Below, piece by piece: positions 41,975 to 51,621 of a stretch of DNA of 64,000 nucleotides (positions within the stretch are counted from its first letter, which is position 1; the number at the start of each line of letters is the position of its first letter). Under the pieces are notes generated by a model. That model ran no database searches. It saw only the letters and a list, made by a program, of their open reading frames with translations, and was not told the origin of the DNA. Origin of the DNA: Alphaproteobacteria bacterium (GTDB lineage: Bacteria > Pseudomonadota > Alphaproteobacteria > RF32 > CAG-239). A program made the position numbers and the translations under genes. Location: NCBI GenBank assembly GCA_028706255.1, contig JAQWBS010000006.1, forward strand, positions 1 to 64,000, given 5' to 3'.

Positions 41975-43330
41975 ATGTCAGAGAAAAAAATCAACATTAT
42001 CGGCGCCGGACTTGCTGGTTCAGAAGCAGCTTGGCAACTTGCTCAAAGAGGCATTGAAGTGGTTTTATACGAAATGAAACCTGTTAAATTTTCACCAGCA
42101 CACAAAAACCAAAATTTTGCAGAGCTTGTTTGTTCAAATTCTTTCCGCAGTGATGATGTTGAATATAGTGCCATTGGATTATTGCATCAAGAAATGCGTT
42201 TAGCAAATTCTCTCATTATGCAAGTGGCTGATGAAACAAGAGTTCCCGCTGGTGGAGCTTTGGCTGTTGACCGTGAAGCTTTTGCTCAGAAAATTACTGA
42301 AAAGTTGAAAGCCCACCCCCTCATTCAAGTTAAAAGTGAGGAAATCACTTCCTTGCCTGATGAATCAATGGGAAAAACAATAATTGCAACTGGTCCTTTA
42401 ACAAGCGAAGCCTTAGCACAAGACATTTTAAAAAATATTGATGGAAATAGTTTATCTTTTTATGATGCCATTGCACCAGTTGTCTATAAGGAAAGCATCG
42501 ACTTTACGAAAGCTTGGTATCAATCAAGATATGACAAAGGCGACAAATTTGACTATATCAACTGCCCTTTAAGTGAAGCAGAATATGCGGTTTTCATTAC
42601 TGAACTTCTTAAATCAGAAAAAGCGGAATTTCACGACTGGGAAAAGGCTGTTTATTTTGATGGTTGTTTGCCAATTGAAGTGATGGCAGAACGTGGTGAA
42701 AAGACGCTTCTCTTTGGTCCGATGAAACCTGTTGGTTTGACTAACCCTCATTCAGATAAAAAGCCATATGCTGTGGTGCAACTGCGTCAAGACAACAAAG
42801 CAGACACACTAAGAAATATTGTTGGATTTCAAACAAAAATGAAATATGGCGAACAAAAAAGAGTTTTAAGTTTAATCCCTGGGTTGGAAAATGCGGAATT
42901 TGCTAAATTCGGTGGCATTCATAAAAATACTTTCATTAAAAGCCCTGTCTTGCTTGACAAATCCCTCTCACTTAAAACCCTCCCTCATCTCAAATTTGCT
43001 GGGCAAATCACTGGTTGTGAAGGCTATATTGAAAGTGCCGCAATTGGCTTAGTTTGTGGTTATTTTGCTGCTTGTGAACTCTTAGAAAAAGACATTGCTT
43101 ATCCACCAAGAGAAACTGCTTTTGGGTCAATGCTTGCTCATTTAACAGACGAAACCAATGCTGAAAACTATCAACCCATGAACATTAACTTCGGACTTTT
43201 TCCTGAAGTTAATGCCACAAAAGAAGTGAATGGGCGACTCCGAAAAATTAAGGGAATTGAAAGAAAAAAGCTTTATACTGATAGAGCAATGGAACAGTGC
43301 CATCTCTGGATTGAGAAAATGAATGGCTAA
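41975..43330 (+). CDS. trmFO: Methylenetetrahydrofolate-tRNA-(uracil-5-)-methyltransferase TrmFO
   Basis: FAD/folate-dependent enzyme making m5U54 in the tRNA T-loop. The start is the ATG at 41975 after AGAGAGAGAG; a TTG 27 bases earlier is not needed. The 451-residue protein opens with the FAD-binding INIIGAGLAGSEAAWQLAQRG, then ELVCSNSFRSDD, the family signature with the catalytic Cys, and AVDREAF. The C-terminal GQITGCEGYIESAAIGL is the second folate/FAD site. Length is normal. The next gene begins eight bases before its stop. Confidence 0.95.
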   Translation: MSEKKINIIGAGLAGSEAAWQLAQRGIEVVLYEMKPVKFSPAHKNQNFAELVCSNSFRSDDVEYSAIGLLHQEMRLANSLIMQVADETRVPAGGALAVDREAFAQKITEKLKAHPLIQVKSEEITSLPDESMGKTIIATGPLTSEALAQDILKNIDGNSLSFYDAIAPVVYKESIDFTKAWYQSRYDKGDKFDYINCPLSEAEYAVFITELLKSEKAEFHDWEKAVYFDGCLPIEVMAERGEKTLLFGPMKPVGLTNPHSDKKPYAVVQLRQDNKADTLRNIVGFQTKMKYGEQKRVLSLIPGLENAEFAKFGGIHKNTFIKSPVLLDKSLSLKTLPHLKFAGQITGCEGYIESAAIGLVCGYFAACELLEKDIAYPPRETAFGSMLAHLTDETNAENYQPMNINFGLFPEVNATKEVNGRLRKIKGIERKKLYTDRAMEQCHLWIEKMNG

Positions 43331-44186
43331 AAAAGAATATAACATCAATATCTTCCCGCTCCACCCTTTTCTTATCAAAAGAAGATATCGAAAGGTGACT
43401 TGCTCATATTTCAAATTTATTACTTATGCCAAAAATATTGCTGATAATGCCAACATACAGAGTTATTCTCGGATGCAAGACCTTTGCGAAATGGAAGACC
43501 TTTTTTTCTATCAAAGAGAATGTAAAAGCGAAAGATTTGCTTATATGCTTGATTTGAGAAAAGAATTTGAAAAAGAACTCCTTGCACCTGCCCTTGTGGT
43601 TGATATCATCTCTGCTCTTAAAAAAGATGCCTCAGATTTTCGTTATGAAGTGAAGAGCCAACTGGTTGAATATTACAAAAACTATGCCGGCACAATGGGG
43701 CGATTTTTGCTTGCGAGCCACAATGAAAACCCTTCAACTTATATGCCAGCAGACGCGCTTTGTATCGCTTTTCAGATGTTGAATAATCTTATTCATATGA
43801 AAATGGACGGCATCACAAAAAAAAGATTTTATATTTCACAAGATCTTATGGAACAATATCAAGTTGCTCCCAAAGACCTTTATTTTACAGTTATGTCAAA
43901 GAATACCAAGAATCTCATAAAAGAAATTTTAAAAGAAATTAAAGGCTTGTTGCAAGACGCTAAGATTTTACCCTCAATTATTAAAAATAATCGTCTCAGA
44001 ATCCAATTCTGCACACTGCTTTCCCTTAGCCATATTCTTTATGATAAAATTGCAGGAAAAGATTTTCTAAAAAAGGACATTAAAATTTCAAAGTTCAACC
44101 ACCTAAATGCTCTAATTACGGGTATTTTTGAAGGTACATTTACTTCTTATAAAGAATTAAGTGTTAAAAGATTGAAAAAGAAATGA
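43323..44186 (+). CDS. HpnC-like squalene/phytoene synthase family protein, degenerate motifs
   Basis: A 287-residue protein overlapping trmFO by eight bases. The fold is that of the hydroxysqualene synthase HpnC: FITYAKNIADN at about 31, LVEYYKNYAGTMGRFLL at about 118, then ADALCIAFQMLNNLIHM and RFYISQDLME. The first Asp-rich motif, normally D-D-x-x-D, reads NIADNANIQ. The second, normally Q-D-x-x-x-D, reads NLIHMKMD. Both metal-binding clusters are therefore largely lost, and classic prenyl-transferase chemistry is doubtful. Followed after 16 bases by a second family member. Confidence 0.65.
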   Translation: MAKKEYNINIFPLHPFLIKRRYRKVTCSYFKFITYAKNIADNANIQSYSRMQDLCEMEDLFFYQRECKSERFAYMLDLRKEFEKELLAPALVVDIISALKKDASDFRYEVKSQLVEYYKNYAGTMGRFLLASHNENPSTYMPADALCIAFQMLNNLIHMKMDGITKKRFYISQDLMEQYQVAPKDLYFTVMSKNTKNLIKEILKEIKGLLQDAKILPSIIKNNRLRIQFCTLLSLSHILYDKIAGKDFLKKDIKISKFNHLNALITGIFEGTFTSYKELSVKRLKKK

Positions 44187-44202
44187 GGATACACGTAAGA
44201 AA

Positions 44203-45036
44203 ATGAACTACGACTTAAAAAAGTTTGTCAAACAAAATGACAGCGAGCTTTTCTGGGGCATTCGTATGCTTCCCAAGGCTCAAAGAGAAGCTATCTATAC
44301 GGTTTATGCTTTTCATTGTCATATTGAAAACATTGCCTATGATATAAGTCTTTCAACAAATGAAAAGCTTGAATTGATTAAGGCTTGGCGTGAAGAATTT
44401 GATAATATTTACGAGAAAAAAGTTCCTCTGACCGATATTGGTCGTAAAATTTATAAAAATTGTATGAGATTTAAGCTCCCAAAAAGTGAATTTATTCGTT
44501 TTTTAAAAAGCATTGAAGATGACATCAGAACCCCAATAACCGCTCCGAATTTAACAGAACTTAGTGCTTATTGCCGTGGTGTTGCTGGTGTTCCTTGTAA
44601 CTTCTCGCTTAGAATTTTAGGTTGTGAAGATGAGCCGTTAATTGAAAAACTTTCTGACTCCATTTCAAGTTCTATCAAAATTACACATATTTTAAAAAAT
44701 GTGAAAGATGATGCAGAACTTAACCGCCTTTATATTCCTAAAGAACTACTTAACAAAGCGGAAATTTTCGAAACAAATCCCAATAAAGTTCTCACGGATA
44801 AAAATCTATCCATTGCACGTCAGGAACTTGCTGGCATTGCGGAAAAGAGTTTCAACAAAACCTATGCTTTGGTGGAAGAACTGGATAATAAAGTTGCTAA
44901 GACTATTTTAGGTGTAACAAACTTAAACAAAAAATATTTTGACATTATGAATAAAAGAGGCTGGGAAATTATTTCTCCAAAACCAAAAATAAGCCCATTA
45001 CAGATGTTTTCTCTTGCCTTTAGAGTTTTATTTTAA
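44203..45036 (+). CDS. HpnD-like squalene/phytoene synthase family protein, degenerate motifs
   Basis: A 277-residue protein recognisably related to presqualene diphosphate synthase HpnD: FWGIRMLPKAQREAIYTVYAF (about 18-38), LSAYCRGVAGVPCNFSLRIL, and SIKITHILKNVKDDAELNRLYIP. The first motif reads HCHIENIAYD where active enzymes have C-R-x-x-D-D-x-x-D. The second keeps only part of N-I-L-R-D-V-x-x-D. With the HpnC-like gene it preserves the hpnCD order, but no hpnE or squalene-hopene cyclase is here. Non-enzymatic relatives of this fold, such as the complex I assembly factor NDUFAF6, are known. Confidence 0.72.
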   Translation: MNYDLKKFVKQNDSELFWGIRMLPKAQREAIYTVYAFHCHIENIAYDISLSTNEKLELIKAWREEFDNIYEKKVPLTDIGRKIYKNCMRFKLPKSEFIRFLKSIEDDIRTPITAPNLTELSAYCRGVAGVPCNFSLRILGCEDEPLIEKLSDSISSSIKITHILKNVKDDAELNRLYIPKELLNKAEIFETNPNKVLTDKNLSIARQELAGIAEKSFNKTYALVEELDNKVAKTILGVTNLNKKYFDIMNKRGWEIISPKPKISPLQMFSLAFRVLF

Positions 45037-45109
45037 TCTCTTTTAATTATATAGCTCTTTTTTATTCTCTCTTCTTTTATTCTGTCATATTCTGACTGGT
45101 TTTTTAAGT

Positions 45110-45361
45110 TGTCATATTCGGGCTTGACTCGAATATCCATAAGGTGGATTCCCAATCAAGTTGGGAATGACAAAAAACAAGGCAAGATTTCTCATTGACG
45201 TTGTCAATTTCGAAATGACATTTTTTTATTATATCTTATTTGTTCTCCTGCCATCTCGATTGGCTCTCTATCATCTCGACTGAGGGCTTTGCCCGAACGT
45301 AGAGATATTGCTATTTGGATACATTCTTTGATTGGATTGCCACGCTTCGCTCGCAATGACA
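45110..45361 (-). repeat. Composite palindromic repeat, copy 2 (inverted)
   Basis: The same five modules as at 36 kb are present in reverse orientation: D (45110-45137), C (45145-45172), B (45181-45220), E (about 45262-45310) and A (about 45333-45361). Even the AT spacer between B and E, with TTATTATATCTTATTTGTTCTCCTG, matches copy 1. The whole space 45037-45418 has no gene. Confidence 0.8.
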
Positions 45362-45418
45362 ATGGAGGTGGAATGTTCTATTACCTCATGCTTCTCTCGC
45401 AATAACACATCTGCATTT

Positions 45419-47227
45419 TTATTCAACTGTTTCTAAAACCTCAGATTTTTCTTCAATAAAGTGCGCATCATAAGTTGGGATTTTTTTATCCAAAGTCATC
45501 CCTTCAATAATTTTCTGATTAACTGCTTTAACATCAACCTCTTCAATATCATCTTTCAAAACAAGAGCATGTTGCCACTGAAACTTTGCTTCATTCTTAC
45601 GACCAACACGATAATAAGCATCACCCAAATGTTCATTAATCAACGCATTTCCTGGTTCAAATTCACAAGCTTTTTCCATATATTTTGCGGCTTCGTCATA
45701 TCTGCCAAGACGGTAAAATGCCCAGCCGAGGCTGTCAACAATATGCCCATCATTTGGCGCTTGCATATAGGCATCAACTACCATAGAAAAAGCTTCTTCA
45801 ACATTTTTGCCACGTTCAATCCAACTATACCCAAGATAGTTCAAAACAAGATAATGATTTTGACTAAGTTCAATGGCTTTTTTCAAGTTTTCTTCTGCTT
45901 CTTGCCAATTTCCATTTTGATCATATGCCACACCGAGAGCATAAAAAGCTGTCCAAGAATCATTATTAATTTCAGAAAGTGAATGAATTGCTTCGTTGTA
46001 ATATTTGATTGCTTGCGGATAATCTTTCAACATTCTGTATGTGTCTGCCAACCCAAGTAACGCATTATAATCATTTGGATTATCACGCACTAAATCTTTC
46101 AAAATTTGAGCAGATTTTTGATATTCTTCATTCAACGTATAATTATTAGATTTCTTCAATTGAGCCGTATAATAGCTCAATGAATTTCTATCAATTTGCT
46201 CATAAACTGCATTGGCTGAACCATACATCCCACGACCTTCTAAGATATCTGCCAACAAGAGCTTAGCTAAGTCGTAATTATTATTTGAATAAATCGAAAG
46301 ACAGATAAAAACATGTGCCAAATCTATTCCTGCTGGTCCTTGACGCACAACAGTTGTAATGTTCAGCAGTGCCTCTGCAAGCCCTTGGTTAGCATTAGAG
46401 ATGATTCTCTTAGTCTTTTCAGGGTTAGCATTTTTGACTTCCAGAGAAAGTCTTTTCAGCATATCCACAAGCTGTTTTTCATCGTAGTATTTTTCAACTA
46501 AAGCAATCGCCTTGTCTTTTTCGCCATTACGAATATAAAAATTAGTGATAATCTGCAAAGTCCTAAAAGACATTTCCAAACTTGTTTCATCAACAATGAC
46601 TTCATAGTTCTTTTTTGCTGCTTCAACATCATCAAAATAATCATTAATCATTCCCGCATGGAAGTTATATAATGCCTTAAAGCTTTGGTCACGAGAAAGA
46701 TTATCTAAACTTTTCAAAGCTTGCTCTTTATTGTTTTGCCCAACATATGCCCAAGAAATCAGCAATGGATTGATAAATTCTTCATAAACTTGCCCTTTGA
46801 GGTTATTCACACTCAACACTGCTTCTTCATATTGATTTTTCTTCATTTCATCAACAGCAACAATGATATATGTGAAATTGTTATTATCCCCATTTTGAAT
46901 GGATTTTTTTGCATAATGAGCTGCTTCTGAGATCCTGCCTTCAGAAGCCAAAATAATATAAATTTTACTGACTAAATCTTTATTTTCAGGGGTTACTTCA
47001 AGATTTTTTTCATAAAAATCTGCGGCGGTATTAAAATCGCGTCGCAAATGCGCCACCCGACCAGCAAGATATGCTCCATATTTGGGATTAACTTGCATTT
47101 GACGATTTTCAACAGAGGTGCGTTCATCCCCCTCTTGTGTCTTTTTCATAAAAATATTAGAACACGAACTAAAAAAGATGATACTTATCAATATGAGTGA
47201 AAAATTTATAATTTTGGTTCTAATCAT
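45419..47227 (-). CDS. TPR-repeat lipoprotein
   Basis: The start is ATG 47227; a TTG six bases earlier is also open. The 602-residue product has a lipoprotein signal (MIRTKIINFSLILISIIFFSSC, cysteine at about residue 22). About ten TPR-like repeats follow, the clearest toward the C-terminus: AEENLKKAIELSQNHYLVLNYLG, AFYRLGRYDEAAKYMEKACEFE and GDAYYRVGRKNEAKFQW. Anchored in the outer membrane facing the periplasm, it probably scaffolds an envelope complex. It is divergent from the uracil-DNA glycosylase gene, with 150 bases between. Confidence 0.83.
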   Translation of the reverse strand: MIRTKIINFSLILISIIFFSSCSNIFMKKTQEGDERTSVENRQMQVNPKYGAYLAGRVAHLRRDFNTAADFYEKNLEVTPENKDLVSKIYIILASEGRISEAAHYAKKSIQNGDNNNFTYIIVAVDEMKKNQYEEAVLSVNNLKGQVYEEFINPLLISWAYVGQNNKEQALKSLDNLSRDQSFKALYNFHAGMINDYFDDVEAAKKNYEVIVDETSLEMSFRTLQIITNFYIRNGEKDKAIALVEKYYDEKQLVDMLKRLSLEVKNANPEKTKRIISNANQGLAEALLNITTVVRQGPAGIDLAHVFICLSIYSNNNYDLAKLLLADILEGRGMYGSANAVYEQIDRNSLSYYTAQLKKSNNYTLNEEYQKSAQILKDLVRDNPNDYNALLGLADTYRMLKDYPQAIKYYNEAIHSLSEINNDSWTAFYALGVAYDQNGNWQEAEENLKKAIELSQNHYLVLNYLGYSWIERGKNVEEAFSMVVDAYMQAPNDGHIVDSLGWAFYRLGRYDEAAKYMEKACEFEPGNALINEHLGDAYYRVGRKNEAKFQWQHALVLKDDIEEVDVKAVNQKIIEGMTLDKKIPTYDAHFIEEKSEVLETVE

Positions 47228-47381
47228 CGTCAAAAAACACCTAATTTTCTAAAATTCAACAAAGTTTTTTCATTCTATACTCTGTTTTTAATTCTAACAA
47301 CTATAAAATTAGATAATATCAACATTGTGTAAACAAATGATTATTCTTGCAAAAAAATGGATTTAGTTTAGCTTATTGCTT

Positions 47382-48152
47382 ATGACAGAAAATAGAATGA
47401 CATTAGAGCAAACGATTGAGTGGTTGAGCGATGCTGGCGTTGATGAAACGCTTGGTGACGAGGCTTTTGCTTGGGAAGAAATTATCACAACCACCCCTGC
47501 TCCTCGTATGGAAGCTTCTCGAGTTTCCACCTCTTATCTTCCTCAAGCAACCATGGAAGCTTGCCAAAAAGCACGACTGCTTTGCCAAGAGGCAACAAAT
47601 TTGGCAGAACTCAAAGAAAAAATTATGAATTTTGAGGGATGTTCAATTAAACAAACTGCATCCACCACTGTCTTCGGTGAAGGCAAGCAAAATCCAAAAA
47701 TTATGCTCATTACAGAAGCGCCAGCCTCTGACGAAGACCGTTATGGCAAACCTTTTGCTGGGAAAAACGCCCTTCTCATTGATAAAATGCTTCAAGCGAT
47801 TGAGATTGAAAGAGACGATTGCTATTTTGCGACCATTCTCCCTTGGCGTCCCCCAGGAAACAGAACTCCAACTGAGAGTGAAATTTCCATTTGCTTACAC
47901 TTCATCAAAAAACAAATTGAGCTTGTTTCTCCTCAAATAATCTTTTTTCTGGGAGGAAGCACAGCGAATCATCTTTTAGAAATGAGCGAACCAATTTCTA
48001 AAATCAGAGGAAAATGGTTCGACTATAAAGTTTCTAAAAACCAAACAATTGAAGCTCTCACAAGTTTTAATCCTGAATATATTTTGAAAAATCCCGAGCA
48101 AAAAGCCAAAATTTGGCACGACTTATTGAGAATTCGGAAGAAAATCTTGTAA
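47382..48152 (+). CDS. Uracil-DNA glycosylase, family 4-like
   Basis: It removes uracil from DNA. The ATG at 47382 is used; a TTG six bases earlier is in frame, and no good ribosome-binding site is visible for either. The 256-residue protein has a variable N-terminus and a catalytic domain from about 90: IMLITEAPASDEDRYGKPFAGKNALLIDKML, then ILPWRPPGNRTPTESEI, then IIFFLGGSTANHLL. It has fewer cysteines than thermophilic family 4 enzymes, so a 4Fe-4S cluster cannot be confirmed by eye. The GEAPG motif reads TEAPA, a departure at the active-site loop. Confidence 0.83.
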   Translation: MTENRMTLEQTIEWLSDAGVDETLGDEAFAWEEIITTTPAPRMEASRVSTSYLPQATMEACQKARLLCQEATNLAELKEKIMNFEGCSIKQTASTTVFGEGKQNPKIMLITEAPASDEDRYGKPFAGKNALLIDKMLQAIEIERDDCYFATILPWRPPGNRTPTESEISICLHFIKKQIELVSPQIIFFLGGSTANHLLEMSEPISKIRGKWFDYKVSKNQTIEALTSFNPEYILKNPEQKAKIWHDLLRIRKKIL

Positions 48153-48259
48153 TTTTTGATAAAAATTATCTTTTTATTCACTTTTTACAAATATTATTAT
48201 ATAAGATATATATCCACCGTATAAGGGTGTTTGTTTAATTTTATTAGTGGGACAGAAAA

Positions 48260-48949
48260 ATGAGCAATAAAAAATTATTTCTAAACGTTTTAGGTTTAGC
48301 CCTCGCAACAACAATCAGCAGTGCAAACGCACAACAAGCAGAATCTTCAGCTGCGATTAATGATGAAGCTATTTTGTTCAAAATTCAAGATATTAACCCT
48401 GTTAAAAACAGTGACGGTGTCATTACCTCTTGCGATTTTTTAGCTGTTTTCTTTAACCGCACACCAAACACTCTCAACGGGGCTTCTCTTGAACTTTCAT
48501 GGCAAGATAAAAGCATTGATGAGCTTGAAAATTTTGACAAAAAAAATACTAACAAATCAAGAAATACACGAAGCATAGCTCCCAAGATTTCGGCATCTAT
48601 TGAACTTTCAAGTATCAAAAGTTTAAAACAAGTTGCTGTCCGTAGCAGATTACAATCTGAAAACTGTTTTGTTTTAATGGAAGAAGTTTCTGTTCAATCA
48701 AGATCATGCACAATGGAAATGGTTTCATCTTCTGGTGGAAAAGCAACAAAACAATGTGGCAAAATGTTCCTTTATGTTGCTCCAACAGATGTTGCATATT
48801 ATCAGGAATTCTCTTCTGAATCTCCTGCTGAAGAAGCTAAGAAAGCTTTGAATGCCAGAGAAAAAGTTAGAGAAGAAATTAATGCTTCCTATAATGAAAC
48901 TGTTAGTGAATTCACAAAGGCTTCAAAATTAATTTCAGAAATTAAATAA
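48260..48949 (+). CDS. Secreted protein of unknown function, member 1 of a related pair
   Basis: A 229-residue exported protein, signal peptide ending SANA (residue 24). A central domain has TSCDFLAVFFNRTPNTLNG, then ELSWQDK, then NCFVLMEEVSVQSRSCTM. A C-terminal helix follows (about 190-229). The pattern of a first Cys-Asp, a central L-x-W and a late pair of cysteines before a hydrophobic strand recurs in the next gene. No family recognised. It is 25 bases upstream of that gene, and the three secreted or periplasmic genes here probably form one operon with the lytic transglycosylase. Confidence 0.72.
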   Translation: MSNKKLFLNVLGLALATTISSANAQQAESSAAINDEAILFKIQDINPVKNSDGVITSCDFLAVFFNRTPNTLNGASLELSWQDKSIDELENFDKKNTNKSRNTRSIAPKISASIELSSIKSLKQVAVRSRLQSENCFVLMEEVSVQSRSCTMEMVSSSGGKATKQCGKMFLYVAPTDVAYYQEFSSESPAEEAKKALNAREKVREEINASYNETVSEFTKASKLISEIK

Positions 48950-48974
48950 GTCTTTTATAAGCTTGGAGCAAAAA

Positions 48975-49685
48975 ATGAAAAGATTGAAAACTTCTTTTTT
49001 CTGTTTGTCTTTTTCCTTGGCAACATTTATTTGTGCTCAGGCTAAAGCTCAAGTTTTTGAAGGACAAGAAGTTGCAACTTCTCAAGAGAAAGCAACAACA
49101 AGCTCAACAGCAAATTGGTTTCAAAATCCAAGAAATAAAGCAGCTGTTCAAGCCCCACAAGCAGCTGCACCTGTGGCTCAAAAAAATATTAAAGAAAAAG
49201 TAGAAGTCAAAGACCCTAAAAATTGGCAAGCACTTGAAGAACAAGCGGCAAAACCAAAGCTTCCACAAATTGATCGCCCAACCCTAGATGGCGTTGAAAG
49301 AGGTCGTGTGAGCATGGTTCCTGTTGTTACTTCACAAAAGGGCAAACCTGTGGATGATAGTTTCATCTTTGTTTATTACTCAAATTTCAACATTCGCACG
49401 ACGATGTCCGGTTCTGTGGCGTGTGATGTAAGATTTATTGTTCTCTCAACCCTTGACCGCCGCATTAATAGTTTAAGCTTCAGATTAAAATGGCCAAAAA
49501 TGGATACAGCTCTCAATTATGAGGGCATTACTCCAAATACTGAAACCTATTATGACTACACACTTCTTGGTGAAGGTTGTTATTCAATGGATAGCACCCC
49601 AAACATCATCGTTAACCGTTGCCGTGTTAAGAATATGACTTCTCAAGAATGTGCTAGCAAAATCAAATGGCTAAGGAAGAGTTAA
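48975..49685 (+). CDS. Secreted protein of unknown function, member 2 of a related pair
   Basis: I use the ATG at 48975 with TTGGAG upstream (TTG 48963 is in frame). The 236-residue product has a signal peptide ending AKA (about residue 26). A Pro/Ala/Lys-rich linker occupies about 30-105. The C-terminal domain has VACDVRFIVLSTLDRRINSLSF, RLKWPKM, GEGCYSMDSTPNIIVNRCRV. This repeats the Cys-Asp...L-x-W...Cys...Cys layout of the upstream protein, so the two appear to be diverged paralogues. Its end overlaps the possible early start of the lytic transglycosylase. Confidence 0.72.
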   Translation: MKRLKTSFFCLSFSLATFICAQAKAQVFEGQEVATSQEKATTSSTANWFQNPRNKAAVQAPQAAAPVAQKNIKEKVEVKDPKNWQALEEQAAKPKLPQIDRPTLDGVERGRVSMVPVVTSQKGKPVDDSFIFVYYSNFNIRTTMSGSVACDVRFIVLSTLDRRINSLSFRLKWPKMDTALNYEGITPNTETYYDYTLLGEGCYSMDSTPNIIVNRCRVKNMTSQECASKIKWLRKS

Positions 49686-49693
49686 GCCCCTTG

Positions 49694-51451
49694 ATGAACG
49701 CCAAATTTAGAAACATATTTATTCTTCTCTTTTACTTCCTCGTCTTTGAGGAAGTAAATTTTGTTCAAGCAAAAACAACACAAGACAATATTGTTGATTC
49801 AAAAATCATTCAACAAATCATGGAAAAACAAAAATTCTCAAATGAGGATTTTGAAACCTATAAAAAACTTTTTCTCGCAGTTGGAAATAACAACATTAAC
49901 CAACAAAACACCCTTAATAAAAAACTTAAAAGCAATTTATTTATGGGACACGTGCTTGCTGAAAAATATCTTTCAAAAGGCTATCGCAGTTCATATACAG
50001 AGCTTGAAAAATGGTTAAGAGAATATAATACTTATCCGCAAAGACATCGCATTTATAAATTGGCCAAAAGGAAAGCACCAAAAGGAAGAGCCATTCCTAA
50101 AGTTGCACCCCGCATTGTTTTACCTCACAAACCAAGCGGATATAGTTGGTATATTGATACATATAGCGAACTTTCACCTGCAAACAGAAAATATGTTAAA
50201 GATAATGTGAGAAGCTTTTTAAGAAATATCAATCGTGGTAAAACAAAAATGGCACGAGATATTTTAGAAAACAAAAAATTCATCTCACTCATGCCAAAGC
50301 GTCGTTATTCTGCAATGTGTGCAACGTTAGCAACAGTTTATTTTATTGATAATCACGACATTTTTGCACTGAATTGGGCTGAAAAAGCTGTGGCAAAATA
50401 TGATGAAGCAACAGGCTATTGGTTTGGTGGGCTGGCGGCTTGGCGTTTGAATGATTATGAAAAATCTGCGGAGTTGTTTGATAACCTCAGCAAGATGGAT
50501 ATGGATGATGAATGGATGCTTTCAGCTGGTGGCTATTGGGCATATCGTGCTCATCTCAAGCTTAATCAACCAAGAAATGCAATTGATGCTTTAGAACGTA
50601 CAACGCGCTTTAATAAAACATTCTATGGCATTTTAGCTGTTTACCAACTCAAAGAAAAAACAATCTATAACTGGAATAATGTTTCATATCTCAACAACCT
50701 TCAATCTGATGATTTATCTAAAATTATTCTTTCTTCTAAAGTGTTGCAACGTGCAATTTTGCTTGCAAAAATTGGTCGCACAGATTTGGCTGAAAAAGAA
50801 TTAACTTATGCTTATAACCAGATGGAAGACCAAGAAAAAGAAGCCACTATGTTTGTTTGTGAACAATTTGGCATTCATGCTATGGCAATCAAAATTGCTA
50901 ATCAATTGACTGAAATTGACGAGGAAATGGTTTATGACAAGGTTTCCTATCCAATTCCACAGTGGCATGAAAAACTTAGTTCTGACAAAGCTTTGATTTT
51001 AGCACTCATTCGTCAAGAATCTCGTTTTTCGGAAACAGCCCAAAGCTCTGCGGGTGCAAGAGGTCTAATGCAGTTAATGCCAAATACGGCATACCATGTA
51101 ACCAGAAATCGAGATTTACGTCGTAATAAAGAACCCCTTTTTGATGTAGAACTCAATCTTAAAATTGGGCAAAAGTATGTTGAATATTTAATGAAGAAAC
51201 CATATATCGAAGGCAATTTATTTTATCTACTCACTGCATATAATGCTGGACCTGGAAACTTAGTTAAATGGCGAAAGAAAGTTAGAGATGACAATGATCC
51301 TTTAATGTTTATTGAAGCAATCCCTGCCCGTCAGACCAGAATTTATATTGAGAGAGTTATGGCTAACTATTGGCTTTATAATTTCCGCATGGGAACAGAA
51401 AGCTTGAGCTTGGAACAAATTGCTTTTGGGCTTTGGCCAACACTTGACTAA
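49694..51451 (+). CDS. Soluble lytic murein transglycosylase
   Basis: It cleaves peptidoglycan glycan strands. I choose the ATG at 49694 because it gives a good signal peptide (MNAKFRNIFILLFYFLVF); an ATG at 49667 also exists, overlapping the previous gene. The 585-residue protein has an alpha-superhelical N-terminal part, as in Slt70. The SLT domain lies at about 430-585: LALIRQESRFSETAQSSAGARGLMQLMP with the catalytic Glu near 442, then LLTAYNAGPGNLVKW and IEAIPARQTRIYIERVMANYW. Length fits Slt70-like enzymes. It is the third gene of a secreted-protein run. Confidence 0.9.
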   Translation: MNAKFRNIFILLFYFLVFEEVNFVQAKTTQDNIVDSKIIQQIMEKQKFSNEDFETYKKLFLAVGNNNINQQNTLNKKLKSNLFMGHVLAEKYLSKGYRSSYTELEKWLREYNTYPQRHRIYKLAKRKAPKGRAIPKVAPRIVLPHKPSGYSWYIDTYSELSPANRKYVKDNVRSFLRNINRGKTKMARDILENKKFISLMPKRRYSAMCATLATVYFIDNHDIFALNWAEKAVAKYDEATGYWFGGLAAWRLNDYEKSAELFDNLSKMDMDDEWMLSAGGYWAYRAHLKLNQPRNAIDALERTTRFNKTFYGILAVYQLKEKTIYNWNNVSYLNNLQSDDLSKIILSSKVLQRAILLAKIGRTDLAEKELTYAYNQMEDQEKEATMFVCEQFGIHAMAIKIANQLTEIDEEMVYDKVSYPIPQWHEKLSSDKALILALIRQESRFSETAQSSAGARGLMQLMPNTAYHVTRNRDLRRNKEPLFDVELNLKIGQKYVEYLMKKPYIEGNLFYLLTAYNAGPGNLVKWRKKVRDDNDPLMFIEAIPARQTRIYIERVMANYWLYNFRMGTESLSLEQIAFGLWPTLD

Positions 51452-51621
51452 ATTCTAAGCTGTTACAAAAGTTTAATCTCTAAAATTATGTACAAAATAA
51501 AATAGATATGCTATTCTAATAGTGTATCTTATTTTTTTAGTTTATTTTTTTGTGATTATTAACCGGCTTTGGTTTGTTTTTCCTTTTTGGAACTCTTTAT
51601 CAAAGCACAAAATATACAATT

